Below, piece after piece: positions 54,376 to 62,852 of a stretch of 64,000 nucleotides of DNA. Source of the DNA: Roseiarcus sp963807735 (GTDB lineage Bacteria > Pseudomonadota > Alphaproteobacteria > Rhizobiales > Beijerinckiaceae); NCBI GenBank assembly GCA_963807735.1, contig CAWEDI010000048.1, positions 1-64,000 of the forward strand. The letters run 5' to 3'. A model generated the notes under the pieces. That model was not told where the DNA came from, searched no databases, and saw only the letters and a list, made by a program, of their open reading frames with translations. The position numbers and the translations under genes were made by a program. How positions within the stretch are numbered: position 1 is the stretch's first letter; each line of letters opens with the position of its first letter.

Positions 54376-55203
54376 ATGACAGGCACGAAGTCGGGCGAAG
54401 GCGCAATGCGCGGGCTCAAGGGCGTCATTCTCGGCGTCGCCAACAACCGCTCGATCGCCTATGGCATCGCCAAAGCCGCGTGCGCGGCGGGCGCGGAGGT
54501 GGCGCTCACCTTTCAGGGCGAAGCCTTGGAGAAGCGTGTTCGGCCGCTCGCCGCCGACCTCGGAGCCAAGGTTCTCGGCCATTGCGACGTCACTGACGGC
54601 GCCACCATCGACGCCGTGTTCGCGCAAGCCGCGGCGCTATGGGGCGGGATCGACTTCGTCGTTCACTGCATAGCGTTCGCCGACAAGGACCAGCTCACCG
54701 GCCGCTACATCGAGACCACCGAGGACAATTTCACCAAGTCCCTGCTGATCTCTTGCTATTCGTTCACCGCGATCGCGCAACGCGCCGAAAAGCTGATGAA
54801 GAACGGCGGCGCGATGCTGACGCTGACCTATTACGGCGCCGAGAAATGGATGCCGCATTATAACGTAATGGGGGTCGCCAAGGCCGCGCTGGAGGCGAGC
54901 GTGCGTTATCTCGCCGCCGACCTCGGCCAGCAGAACATTCGCGTCAACGCGATCTCCGCCGGCCCGATCAAGACCCTCGCCGCGTCGGGCATCGGCGATT
55001 TCCGCTATATCCTGCGCTGGAACGAGTTCAATTCGCCGCTGCGGCGCACGGTGACGATCGAGGAGGTCGGCCAATCCGCCGTCTATCTGTTGTCGCCGAT
55101 GTCGCTCGGGGTGACCGGCGAGATTCTGCACGTCGACGCCGGCTATCACGTGGTCGGGATGAAGCACCCGGACGCGCCGGATGTGACGGTGGGAAGCGGC
55201 TGA
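54376..55203 (+). CDS. fabI: Enoyl-ACP reductase (FabI family)
   Basis: ATG 54376 lies 5 bases after GGAGA and gives MTGTKSGEGAMRGLKGVILG, 275 residues. FabI features: GVANNRSIAYGIAKAACAAG for NAD binding, IAFADKDQLTGRYIETT, and the active-site TYYGAEKWMPHYNVMGVAKA A (Tyr-x6-Lys). It reduces enoyl-ACP in fatty acid synthesis and is the triclosan-type target. Paralogues are common in rhizobia, so this may be one of two. Confidence 0.92.
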   Translation: MTGTKSGEGAMRGLKGVILGVANNRSIAYGIAKAACAAGAEVALTFQGEALEKRVRPLAADLGAKVLGHCDVTDGATIDAVFAQAAALWGGIDFVVHCIAFADKDQLTGRYIETTEDNFTKSLLISCYSFTAIAQRAEKLMKNGGAMLTLTYYGAEKWMPHYNVMGVAKAALEASVRYLAADLGQQNIRVNAISAGPIKTLAASGIGDFRYILRWNEFNSPLRRTVTIEEVGQSAVYLLSPMSLGVTGEILHVDAGYHVVGMKHPDAPDVTVGSG

Positions 55204-55212
55204 AGGCGCGCT

Positions 55213-55986
55213 TTACTTCTCTACAAACGCCTTCTCGATCACGAAGTCGCCCGGCTCGCCGTGGTTGCCTTCCAACAAGCCGCGGCCGAGGAAGATCGCG
55301 CGCAAATCCGCGATCATCGTCTCGCTGCCGCACAGCATGAAGCGGTCAGCGTCGCGGTCGAGGCCCGGCAGGCCGAGATCCGCGTGCAACTTGCCGCTCT
55401 CCAGCAGCGTCGAGATGCGGCCGTTGTGGCGGAAGGGCTCGCGCGTCACGGTCGGATAATAGCTGAGTTGCGCGCTCGTCAGGTCGCCGATCAGTTCGTC
55501 GTGCGGCAACCCCTCGGTCAGATAGTCGCTGTAGGCGAGATCGGCGATCCAGCGCACGCCATGGACGAGAATGACGCGCTCGAAATGCTCGTAGGTCTCG
55601 GGGTCCTTCACCAGGCTCAGATACGGGGCGAGCCCGGTGCCCGTGCCGAGCAGGAACAGATTGCGCCCCGGCCGCAGATTGTCGAGCAGCAGCGTTCCGG
55701 TCGGCTTGCGTCCGACGAGCACCTCGTCGCCCTCGTGCAGATGCTGCAATCGCGAAGTCAGCGGCCCGTTTGGAACCTTGATCGAGAAGAACTCCAGGCC
55801 GTCCTCGTAGGGCGCGCTCGCCAGCGAATAGGCGCGCATGAGCGGCCGGCCCTCGCCCGGCAAGCCGATCATGACGAATTGCCCACTGCGGAAACGCAGG
55901 CTCGGACTGCGCGTGGTGCGGAAACTGAACAAGCGATCTGTCCAATGACGCACGCTGACTACGCGTTCAGATTGGAAATTGCTCAT
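55213..55986 (-). CDS. fpr: Ferredoxin-NADP+ reductase
   Basis: 257 residues, bacterial-type FPR. FAD-binding RAYSLASAPYEDGLEFFSIK, pyrophosphate KPTGTLLLDNLRPG, NADP-binding LLGTGTGLAPYLSLVKDPET and the C-terminal FMLCGSETMIADLRAIFLGR through ending KAFVEK. It passes electrons between NADPH and ferredoxin or flavodoxin, useful for nitrogenase and oxidative stress in relatives. Divergent to tesB, with a palindrome in the gap. Confidence 0.95.
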   Translation of the reverse strand: MSNFQSERVVSVRHWTDRLFSFRTTRSPSLRFRSGQFVMIGLPGEGRPLMRAYSLASAPYEDGLEFFSIKVPNGPLTSRLQHLHEGDEVLVGRKPTGTLLLDNLRPGRNLFLLGTGTGLAPYLSLVKDPETYEHFERVILVHGVRWIADLAYSDYLTEGLPHDELIGDLTSAQLSYYPTVTREPFRHNGRISTLLESGKLHADLGLPGLDRDADRFMLCGSETMIADLRAIFLGRGLLEGNHGEPGDFVIEKAFVEK

Positions 55987-56047
55987 AATCCCGTAGCGCC
56001 TCCGTGGTGGCCAACCAAGTCATATCGCGCCGCCGAAGGCAACAATT

Positions 56048-56062
56048 TTGTGCGATGCACAA
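56048..56062. promoter_or_regulatory. Palindrome between fpr and tesB
   Basis: TTGTGC-GAT-GCACAA is a perfect 6-3-6 inverted repeat. It lies 62 bases before the fpr start and 56 before the tesB start, so one regulator could act on both divergent genes. The regulator is not identified. Confidence 0.45.
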
Positions 56063-56117
56063 TGCTGCATTGCGTCGGCCGCTTGACGCGCCGCCGCGCC
56101 GCCCGCAGTTTCGTGCG

Positions 56118-56996
56118 ATGGACGCCGCCGAATTTCTCGCGTTGCTGGATATCGAACCCGCCGGGACCGATCGCTGGATCGCGCGTTCCCCCGACAACGG
56201 CTGGAAACGGGTGTTCGGCGGCCAGGCGCTCGCGCAATCGCTGGTGGCGGCCGAGCGCAGCGTAGACGGGCGCGTGCCCCATTCGCTGCATGCCTATTTC
56301 ATCCTCGGCGGCGACCCGAAAGAGCCGATCGAACTCACGGTGGAGCGGGTGCGCGACGGACGCAGCTTCTCCGTGCGCCGCGTCGTGGCGAAGCAGCGCG
56401 GCGAGACGATGCTGCTCGTCTCGGTGTCGTTCCAGGTCGAGGAGCCCGGCGCCATCGAGCACGCCTTGCCGATGCCGGAGGTCCCGACGCCGGAGGCGAC
56501 GCCCGATCCGGCAGCGCTCGCCGCCGCGTTGCCCGAACCGCAGGCGACCCGGATGCGCGGCTTCTTCGGCCATATCAGCCCGATCGAATTGCGGCCGCTC
56601 GACCCGAGCCGCTACCGGCCCGCGGTCCCCGGCGCGTTCGGCGATCCGCGGCAGAACCTCTGGATCAGAATTAAAGGCCCGTTGCCCGATGACCCGGCGA
56701 TCCACCGCGCCGCGCTCGTCTATCTTTCCGATATGACGCTGATCGACACGGTGCTCGTTGCGCATGGCTATTCCATAGCCCGCGGCCAGTTTCAGACGGC
56801 GAGCCTCGATCACGCTGTCTGGCTGCACCGCCCGTGTCGCGCCGACGACTGGCTACTCTACGCGCAAGACTCGCCGAGCGCGCAAGGTTCGCGCGGTCTC
56901 ACCCGCGGGTTGCTGTACACCCGCGCCGGCGTGCTGGCGGCGACCACCGCCCAGGAAGGCTTGGTTCGCAAGCGGCGCACGGAACCCGGCGCCTAA
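56118..56996 (+). CDS. tesB: Acyl-CoA thioesterase II
   Basis: ATG 56118 gives MDAAEFLALLDIEPAGTDRW, 292 residues, a double hot-dog. Motifs: RVFGGQALAQSLVAAERSVD near the N-terminus, LVYLSDMTLIDTVLVAHG and ASLDHAVWLHRPCRADDWLL YAQDSPSAQGSRGLTRG, which carries the TesB catalytic region. It hydrolyses medium- and long-chain acyl-CoA. Its stop codon lies inside a terminator stem. Confidence 0.92.
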   Translation: MDAAEFLALLDIEPAGTDRWIARSPDNGWKRVFGGQALAQSLVAAERSVDGRVPHSLHAYFILGGDPKEPIELTVERVRDGRSFSVRRVVAKQRGETMLLVSVSFQVEEPGAIEHALPMPEVPTPEATPDPAALAAALPEPQATRMRGFFGHISPIELRPLDPSRYRPAVPGAFGDPRQNLWIRIKGPLPDDPAIHRAALVYLSDMTLIDTVLVAHGYSIARGQFQTASLDHAVWLHRPCRADDWLLYAQDSPSAQGSRGLTRGLLYTRAGVLAATTAQEGLVRKRRTEPGA

Positions 56997-57016
56997 AATA
57001 TAGGCGACTATTTTTT
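56990..57016 (+). terminator. Terminator of tesB
   Basis: CGCCTA-aaata-TAGGCG followed by ACTATTTTTT. The TAA stop of tesB is inside the stem. Confidence 0.75.
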
Positions 57017-57080
57017 CGGCGCCGGTTTCGCCGAGCCGGCGCTTCGCGATTTCCCCTTACGGCGCCTCTGTTCCCGCGGG

Positions 57081-57097
57081 TTGGCACGGCCTTTGTA
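57081..57097 (+). promoter_or_regulatory. Sigma-54 promoter of glnK-amtB
   Basis: TTGGCACGGCCTTTGTA matches the RpoN consensus TGGCACG-N4-TTGCA except for GT instead of GC at -12. It lies about 110 bases before glnK, where NtrC-dependent promoters are known. No NtrC site was identified with confidence. Confidence 0.65.
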
Positions 57098-57205
57098 AGG
57101 AGCGCCGCCGAGCGGGCGTTTCACGTCCGGTCATCATACGGCGCGTGTCTCGGCGGGAGGTCGATCGCTGAAGGCCGGGGCGCCGGGATCTAAGGGGCGT
57201 TGCAC

Positions 57206-57544
57206 ATGAAAATCGTAATGGCAGTGATCAAGCCGTTCAAACTCGAGGAGGTCCGCGATGCGTTGACCGCCATCGGGGTCCACGGGCTGACGGTCACCGA
57301 AGTCAAGGGCTATGGGCGGCAGAAGGGGCATACCGAGATCTATCGCGGCGCGGAATACGCGGTCAGCTTTCTTCCCAAGTTGAAGATCGAGGTCGCGGTC
57401 GCGACCGAGCTCGTCGACAAGGTGATCGACGCGATCGTCGCCTCCGCGCGCACCGGCCAGATCGGCGACGGAAAGATCTTCGTATACGCGCTCGATTCCG
57501 CGGTCCGCATTCGCACCGGCGAAAGAGACAAGGACGCGCTCTGA
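57206..57544 (+). CDS. glnK: PII protein GlnK
   Basis: ATG 57206 gives MKIVMAVIKPFKLEEVRDAL, 112 residues; an upstream in-frame TTG exists but the GGGG ribosome site favours ATG. T-loop KGHTEIYRGAEYAVSF with Tyr51 and B-loop ARTGQIGDGKIFV are intact. GlnK blocks AmtB under nitrogen plenty. Coupled to amtB by a 31-base gap behind a sigma-54-type promoter. Confidence 0.96.
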   Translation: MKIVMAVIKPFKLEEVRDALTAIGVHGLTVTEVKGYGRQKGHTEIYRGAEYAVSFLPKLKIEVAVATELVDKVIDAIVASARTGQIGDGKIFVYALDSAVRIRTGERDKDAL

Positions 57545-57575
57545 GCTTCTTCCCCTTTTCGTGGAGTTTTTCGCA

Positions 57576-59093
57576 ATGAAACTGTCGAAATTTATAACCG
57601 GGCTCGCGCCCGCTTTGGCGATCGCCGCCCTGATTGGGTTTGGCGCGCCGAGCGGCGCGCAAACCCCGTCGCCGGCCGCTACCGCGGAAGCGACGCCGGC
57701 CGCTTCGCCCTCCGCCGCGGCGTCGCCCGCCGCGAGCCCGGCGGCGGCCGCCACCCCCGCGGCGGCGGCGACGCCCGCCGCCGCTGCGACGCCCGCGCCG
57801 CCGCCGTCCTGCGGAGGAACGGTTACGGATAAGTGCACCGGCAACTCCGGCGACACCGCCTGGATGCTGACTTCGGTCGCCCTCGTTCTGATGATGACGA
57901 TACCCGGGCTCGGATTGTTCTACGGCGGCATGGTGCGCAAGAAGAACGTCGGCGACACCGTGATGACGAGCTTCGCCATCACCTGCCTCGTCACCGTGAT
58001 TTACGCCTGCCTGACCTACAGCCTCTCGTTCACCGGCGGCGGCTCCTTCATTGGCGGCTTCAGCAGGGTGTTCCTGCAAAACATCCACTATGACCTCGCA
58101 TCGGGCTCGAACTCGCCCAACGGCCTCGCGACGACGATTCCCGAGACCGTCTACATGATGTTCCAGATGACCTTCGCGATCATCACGCCGGCCCTGATCG
58201 CCGGCGCCTTCGCGGAGCGCATGAAGTTCTCGGCGATGTTGTGGTTCATCGGTCTGTGGTCGATCTTCGTCTACGCGCCGGTCGCCCATTGGGTTTGGGG
58301 TCCGGACGGCATGTTCTCGACCGCCAACGTCGACGCCAAGGGCAACTTCACCGGGTGGAAAGTCGTGCTCGACTTCGCCGGCGGCACGGTCGTGCACATC
58401 GACGCGGGCGTTGCGGGCTTGGTTTGCGCGCTCATGCTCGGCAAGCGTCGCGACATGGGCCCTCCCCACAACATGGTGCTGACCTTCATCGGCACCGGCC
58501 TGCTGTGGGTTGGTTGGTTCGGGTTCAACGCCGGTTCGGCGGTGACCGCGGGCTTGCAAGCCGGCATGGCGATGACGGTCACGCAGGTCGCCACGGCCGT
58601 CGCCGGCCTGACCTGGATGTTCGTCGAGTGGATCCATCGCGGCAAGCCGACGGTCGTCGGTCTCTGCTCGGGCGCCGTCGCCGGACTGGTGGCGATCACC
58701 CCGGCTTCCGGTTACGTCGGCCCGTTCGGCTCGATCGTCATCGGCGTCGCCTGCGGCATCGGCTGCTACTGGGGCGCTACCGGTCTCAAGCACATGTTCG
58801 GTTATGACGACGCGCTCGATTGCTTCGGCGTTCACGGCGTCGGCGGCATCATCGGCGCGATCCTGACCGGCGTGTTCGCGGTCAACGAGTACAGCGGCCA
58901 TTCCGGTCTGCTGGAGGGCAACGCCGAACAGGTCGTCAACCAGTTTATCGGCGTCGGCACCGTCGTCGTCTACGATGCGATCGTCACCGCGATCATCCTG
59001 TTTATCATCAAGGCCGTCATCGGCCTGAAGGTCAGCGACGAGATCGAGCGCGAAGGCCTCGACCTCGCCCTGCATGGCGAAGTGGTTCAGTAG
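57576..59093 (+). CDS. amtB: Ammonium transporter with long Ala/Pro-rich N-terminus
   Basis: ATG 57576, 9 bases after GTGGAG, gives 505 residues. A signal peptide (SKFITGLAPALAIAALIGFG) is followed by about 45 residues of Ala-Pro-Ser-Thr repeats (three AAAATP units), then CGG and 11 membrane helices. Amt motifs: GLGLFYGGMVRKKN, GVGGIIGAILTGVFAVNE and the twin-His pore with DFAGGTVVHIDAGVAGLVCA. The repeat is periplasmic and unusual in length. Confidence 0.95.
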   Translation: MKLSKFITGLAPALAIAALIGFGAPSGAQTPSPAATAEATPAASPSAAASPAASPAAAATPAAAATPAAAATPAPPPSCGGTVTDKCTGNSGDTAWMLTSVALVLMMTIPGLGLFYGGMVRKKNVGDTVMTSFAITCLVTVIYACLTYSLSFTGGGSFIGGFSRVFLQNIHYDLASGSNSPNGLATTIPETVYMMFQMTFAIITPALIAGAFAERMKFSAMLWFIGLWSIFVYAPVAHWVWGPDGMFSTANVDAKGNFTGWKVVLDFAGGTVVHIDAGVAGLVCALMLGKRRDMGPPHNMVLTFIGTGLLWVGWFGFNAGSAVTAGLQAGMAMTVTQVATAVAGLTWMFVEWIHRGKPTVVGLCSGAVAGLVAITPASGYVGPFGSIVIGVACGIGCYWGATGLKHMFGYDDALDCFGVHGVGGIIGAILTGVFAVNEYSGHSGLLEGNAEQVVNQFIGVGTVVVYDAIVTAIILFIIKAVIGLKVSDEIEREGLDLALHGEVVQ

Positions 59094-59105
59094 CGTTGCG
59101 TTCCC

Positions 59106-59130
59106 CCGGGGCGTGTTTCGCCCCGGTCTT
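59106..59130 (+). terminator. First terminator after amtB
   Basis: CCGGGGCG-tgttt-CGCCCCGG then TCTTTCG, 13 bases after the amtB stop. A better terminator follows at 59147. Confidence 0.6.
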
Positions 59131-59146
59131 TCGTTCCTCCCCAACT

Positions 59147-59173
59147 GGGACGCCTTCGGGCGTCCCTTTTTTA
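59147..59173 (+). terminator. Second terminator after amtB
   Basis: GGGACGCC-ttcg-GGCGTCCC followed by TTTTTTA, a strong stem with U-run. Its T-run touches the end of the convergent DUF423 gene at 59171. Confidence 0.9.
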
Positions 59174-59539
59174 TTCCGGCAGGGCGAAGACGGCGGCGAG
59201 CGCGATCCACGACAGGATCATCAGCGAGCCGCCGAGCGGCGCGGCGAACGGGAACAATCGGTCGCCGGCGAATGCGCGCGCCGCGAGATCGCCGGCGAAC
59301 AGCAAGGTTCCCAACGCCAGAGCCGCGCCGGCCGCGAGGAAACGAAAACTGCGCCGCCGCGAGACGGCGCCCGCGTGCGCGGCGACGCCGACCAGCGCGG
59401 CGGCGTGCAGCACCAGGAATTCTGAAGCCGTGCGGCCGAGATCGCCGCCGCCGGCGTGGGTCGAAGCGGCGGCCAGCGCGACGCCGGCGCCGCCCATCAG
59501 CGCGGCAACGAGGCCGAGACTATCCGTAGAGCGCGTCAT
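59171..59539 (-). CDS. DUF423 membrane protein
   Basis: ATG 59539 gives 122 residues with four hydrophobic segments: GLVAALMGGAGVALAAASTH AGG, FLVLHAAALVGVAAHAGAVS, GAALALGTLLFAGDLAARAF and PLGGSLMILSWIALAAVFAL. The LHAAAL and final GG.LM..W are DUF423 marks. Function unknown. Convergent with amtB; the terminator at 59147 separates them. Confidence 0.85.
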   Translation of the reverse strand: MTRSTDSLGLVAALMGGAGVALAAASTHAGGGDLGRTASEFLVLHAAALVGVAAHAGAVSRRRSFRFLAAGAALALGTLLFAGDLAARAFAGDRLFPFAAPLGGSLMILSWIALAAVFALPE

Positions 59540-59609
59540 GCCGCCGTCGAGCCACGGAGGGCGGGGCGTGTCAACCGGGCGCGTCCGCGGCGAGGACGCG
59601 CCGGGCGTT

Positions 59610-59714
59610 TCACTTGCGGATGTTGACAGGGCGGCGTCCAAGAAAATCGCCGTCGCTGTCGTCCATCGACCGCCAGCGGACGCATTCGTCGCCGTCGACG
59701 ACGCCGAACCCCAC
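59610..59714 (-). CDS. Possible small ORF (34 aa)
   Basis: GTG 59714 follows AGGA closely and reads VGFGVVDGDECVRWRSMDDS, then DGDFLGRRPVNIRK and a stop. A TAG just upstream limits the frame. The peptide looks protein-like rather than random, with repeated D and W-R. It may be a small gene or the tail of a lost one. Confidence 0.3.
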   Translation of the reverse strand: MGFGVVDGDECVRWRSMDDSDGDFLGRRPVNIRK

Positions 59715-59877
59715 CTCGTCCTAGCCGTGACGCCAATGTTGTGCCGGCGGTGATCGCCGTTTCCCCTCTGTCGCGGCGGGGCAGGGGGCGGTTCAGGGCG
59801 CCCTGGCGCCTTTTCGCGCTCCATTCGACAGCGGGCTTCGGCGGCGCTAGAGCGAGTCCCGATCAAGTTGAATCGCT

Positions 59878-59982
59878 GTCATGGCGAGCGAAGCGAAGCC
59901 ATCCACGTTTCCGCCGAACCAGGCCTAGCCGATTAGACTGCGATCTCGGCGCGCTGGATTGCTTCGCTTCGCTCGCAATGAC
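59878..59982. repeat. Dispersed inverted-repeat element, copy 5 (105 bp)
   Basis: Arms GTCATGGCGAGCGAAGCGAA and TTGCTTCGCTTCGCTCGCAA TGAC; interior with CTGCGATCTCGGCGCGCTGG AT, as in copies 1, 2 and 4. It lies 58 bases before the DUF1330 gene. Confidence 0.85.
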
Positions 59983-60039
59983 GAAGCCGTTTCAATTTGT
60001 TCGGTGAGCGCTCTAAGCCCGCGCCGCAGGGAACATCGC

Positions 60040-60453
60040 ATGGTTTTTATTGATCCGACCAAAGAGACGTTCGCGGCGTTCCGAAACGCCGACCGGCCGG
60101 GGCCGATCGAGATGCTGAACCTGGTGCGGCTGCGCGAGCGAGCCGCTTATCCCGACGGTCGCCCCGCGACCGGCGCGGAAGCCTACGCCGCCTATGGCCG
60201 CGACAGCGGGCCGGTGTTTCGTCGAGTCGGCGGAAGCATCGTCTGGCGCGGGTCGTTCGAGCTAATGTTGATTGGACCCGGCGACGAGCGCTGGGATCAT
60301 TGTTTTATCGCGCGTTATCCCAGCGTGGGCGCGTTCGTCGAGATGATCCGCGATCCCGTCTACCGCGAGGCGGTCAAGCACCGGCAGGCGGCGGTCGAGG
60401 ATTCCAGGCTCATCCGCTGCGAGACCGCTGAACCGGGCGACCTGTTCGGCTGA
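60040..60453 (+). CDS. DUF1330-like domain protein
   Basis: ATG 60040 gives MVFIDPTKETFAAFRNADRP, 137 residues. PIEMLNLVRLRERAAYPDGR PATGAEAYAAYGR and DHCFIARYPSVGAFVEMIRD PVYREAVKHRQAAVEDSRLI R have the ferredoxin-like DUF1330 layout. Cytoplasmic, function unknown. The stop overlaps the next start by one base, so the pair is an operon. Confidence 0.8.
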   Translation: MVFIDPTKETFAAFRNADRPGPIEMLNLVRLRERAAYPDGRPATGAEAYAAYGRDSGPVFRRVGGSIVWRGSFELMLIGPGDERWDHCFIARYPSVGAFVEMIRDPVYREAVKHRQAAVEDSRLIRCETAEPGDLFG

Positions 60454-61574
60454 TGTCGGCGCTGGCGGGTTTGAGCCTTGCGGTGTGGCTCTATCTGATC
60501 TTCGCCCGCGGCGGCTTCTGGCTGGCGCTGGAGCGAGAGGCGGGCGCGCCCGCGCCGCGGGCCTGGCCCGACGTTGTCGCCGTCATTCCCGCCCGCGACG
60601 AGGCGGAATCGATTGGCGAGACAGTCGGTTCTTTGCTTGAGCAGGATTATCCGGGCGGCTTTCGCATCGTCGTGGTCGATGACGAAAGCGCCGACGGCAC
60701 GGCCGAGATCGCGCGACGGGCCGCCGCGAGCGAGCGGCTCACGGTCGTGGCGGGAGCGCCGACGCCGCCGGGCCGGACCGGCAAGCTGTGGGCGGTCGCG
60801 CAGGGAATCGCGGCGGCTGAGACGGCAGCGCCGAAATACTGGCTGCTGACCGACGCCGACATCGCCTATCGCGCCGATGCGCTGAGCGGCCTCGTCGCGC
60901 GCGCCGAGCGCGAAGGGCTCGTTCTCAACTCGCTGATGGCGCGGCTTGCCTGCCAATCATTTCCCGAGCGTTTTGCGATCCCCGCTTTCGTGTTTTTCTT
61001 CCAGATGCTCTACCCTTTCGCCTGGGCGAATGATCCCAGGCGCAAGACGGCGGCGGCGGCCGGCGGCTGCATGTTGGTCAAGCGCGAAGCGCTCGCGGCG
61101 GCGGGCGGGATTGCGGCGATCCGCAACGCGCTGATCGACGATTGCGCGCTGGCGCGGCTGTTGAAGCGAAGCGGACCGATCCGGCTCAGCCTCGCCGAGC
61201 GCGTCGACAGCCTGCGACGCTACCCGGATTTCGGCGAGATTCGGCGAATGGTGCGGCGTTCGGCTTACGCGCAGTTGAACTTCTCGCCGGCGCTGCTCGC
61301 CTTCACCGTGGCAGGGATGGCGCTGGTCTATCTGGCGCCCGTCGGAGCGGCTTTGTTTGCGCATGGCGGAGCGCGCGCCTGTGGACTCGGCGCATGGGCG
61401 TTGATGGCGGCGGCGTTTCAGCCGACGTTGCGCGATTATCGGGTCTCCCCATTGTGGGGACTGATGCTGCCGGCGATCGCCGCGCTTTACACGGTCTACA
61501 CCGTCGAATCGGGCCTCGCCTCGGCGCGGGGGCAGGGCGGATTGTGGAAAGGCCGTTACCAGGAGCGGGTTTAA
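60453..61574 (+). CDS. hpnB: Hopene-associated glycosyltransferase (HpnB-like, GT2)
   Basis: 373 residues with an N-terminal helix and three C-terminal helices. GT2 core: DVVAVIPARDEAESIGETVG SLLEQDYPG, VVVDDESADGTAEIARRAAA, a DxD-like WLLTDADIAYR and the late NALIDDCALARLLKRSGPIR LSLAERVDSLRRYPDF, which is HpnB's signature. In hopanoid producers HpnB lies with squalene-hopene genes; here they are not adjacent. The product role is unsettled. Confidence 0.8.
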   Translation: MSALAGLSLAVWLYLIFARGGFWLALEREAGAPAPRAWPDVVAVIPARDEAESIGETVGSLLEQDYPGGFRIVVVDDESADGTAEIARRAAASERLTVVAGAPTPPGRTGKLWAVAQGIAAAETAAPKYWLLTDADIAYRADALSGLVARAEREGLVLNSLMARLACQSFPERFAIPAFVFFFQMLYPFAWANDPRRKTAAAAGGCMLVKREALAAAGGIAAIRNALIDDCALARLLKRSGPIRLSLAERVDSLRRYPDFGEIRRMVRRSAYAQLNFSPALLAFTVAGMALVYLAPVGAALFAHGGARACGLGAWALMAAAFQPTLRDYRVSPLWGLMLPAIAALYTVYTVESGLASARGQGGLWKGRYQERV

Positions 61575-61999
61575 GTCAACCGCAGCGCGCCGTCGTCCGC
61601 GAGCGCGAAATGCGGGTTCCAGGCGATCTCCCAGAGGTGGCCGTCGGGATCGGCGAAATAGCCGGTGCGCCCGCCCCAGAACGCCGCCTGGGCGGGCCGC
61701 GTGATGCGCGCACCGGCGGCTTCGGCGAGCGCCAGCAACCGGTCGACCTCGGCCGGCTCGCGCACGTTGTGCGCGAGCGTGATCGCGCCGGGGCCGGCGT
61801 CTGCGACGCCGGCGTCCTCGGCGAGCGCCGCGCGCGGAAACAGCGCCAGCGCCATGCCGCCCATTTGGAAGAACACGATGTCGCCCTGGCTCGCCGGCGA
61901 CGCCCGCCAGCCGAGGCCCGTCTCGTAGAACGCGCGGGCGCGAGCGAGGTCTGCGACGCCGAGGGTGATGAGGCTCACGCGCGGCTCGAACGACGACAT
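61571..61999 (-). CDS. VOC/glyoxalase-family protein
   Basis: 142 residues: VSLITLGVADLARARAFYET GLGWRASPA and GRTGYFADPDGHLWEIAWNP, a two-module vicinal-oxygen-chelate fold. The second-module metal Glu is in HLWEIAW, but a first-module His is not obvious. Substrate unknown. The two genes' ends overlap by 4 bases. Confidence 0.85.
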   Translation of the reverse strand: MSSFEPRVSLITLGVADLARARAFYETGLGWRASPASQGDIVFFQMGGMALALFPRAALAEDAGVADAGPGAITLAHNVREPAEVDRLLALAEAAGARITRPAQAAFWGGRTGYFADPDGHLWEIAWNPHFALADDGALRLT

Positions 62000-62003
62000 C
62001 AGC

Positions 62004-62765
62004 TCACTCCCGCAGCGGCGTGTGGACTGTCAGCTTGATCGCGGCGTCCTCGTTGCACTGAAACGTCGCGTATTCATACGCCGTCAAGCCGTGCTTCGGA
62101 TGGCGCAGGCGCTTGACGCCAATCGGCGCGGCGCGAATGTCGTGCGCCTCCCACCAATCTGCGAAATCGGGGCAAGCGCCACGCAGCCGCGCCACCAACT
62201 CGACGAACGCCGGATCGCCGGCGAACGCGTCATAGGCGACGCGGAATTGCGCGACCATGCGGCGGGCCTGCCCCGGCCAATCCTCGAACAGATCGCGCGC
62301 CGCCGGATCGGTCAACACGAAGGCGACGAGATTGGGCCTGCCGCCGGCGAAGCCGCCGAACAGTTCGAGCGCCGCGTCGTTGGCGGCGAGCACGTCCCAG
62401 CGCCGTCCGGTCAGATAGGCGGGTTGCGGAAACCGCGCGATCATCCGAACCAGCGTCGGCGGCGGCGTCTCGGGCGCGAACGCCGGCCGGTCCGGCTGTA
62501 GGGCGAGCGTGCGCAGATGCTCGGCCTCGGCGCGTTCGAGCCGCAACGCGCGAGCGAGCCCGTCAATCGTCGCGGGGGAAGGCCGCCCGCCGCGGCCCTG
62601 CTCCAGCCGCGTGTACCAATCGACGCCGATTCCGGCGGCTTCGGCGATCTCCTCGCGACGCAGGCCCGGCGTGCGGCGCGGACGGCGCGCCGCGCCTTCC
62701 GGCGTCAGCCGTTGGCGCCGTGTCTTCAGGAAATCGCCGATGGCTTGGGCTTGCTCGTCGCGCAT
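62004..62765 (-). CDS. XRE-family regulator with MmyB-like ligand domain
   Basis: ATG 62765 (MRDEQAQAIGDFLKTRRQRL) gives 253 residues; an ATG at 62792 is the alternative. The HTH is TPGLRREEIAEAAGIGVDWY TRLEQGRGGRPSPATIDGLA RAL. The C-terminal part (AYLTGRRWDVLAANDAALEL FGG) is the PAS-like MmyB domain. These sense small molecules, often fatty acids. It lies 4 bases from the VOC gene and is divergent to the oxidoreductase gene at 62853, its likely target. Confidence 0.88.
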   Translation of the reverse strand: MRDEQAQAIGDFLKTRRQRLTPEGAARRPRRTPGLRREEIAEAAGIGVDWYTRLEQGRGGRPSPATIDGLARALRLERAEAEHLRTLALQPDRPAFAPETPPPTLVRMIARFPQPAYLTGRRWDVLAANDAALELFGGFAGGRPNLVAFVLTDPAARDLFEDWPGQARRMVAQFRVAYDAFAGDPAFVELVARLRGACPDFADWWEAHDIRAAPIGVKRLRHPKHGLTAYEYATFQCNEDAAIKLTVHTPLRE

Positions 62766-62852
62766 GGAGGTATCCGCTGATCCCAGGATCATACCCGGTC
62801 TTCTTGCGCCGCGCGAGCGCGACTATCTTCGCCGCATCCGAGGAGACTCCCT

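Larger units (their letters stand above)
59540..60039. other. Long intergenic region
   Basis: Apart from a possible small ORF (59610-59714, minus) and repeat copy 5 (59878-59982), no gene is supported here. Confidence 0.5.

Noticed and set aside
57363..59210. 615-aa minus-strand open frame opposite glnK-amtB
   Set aside because: Low-complexity Asp/Arg/Gly translation opposite highly conserved genes.
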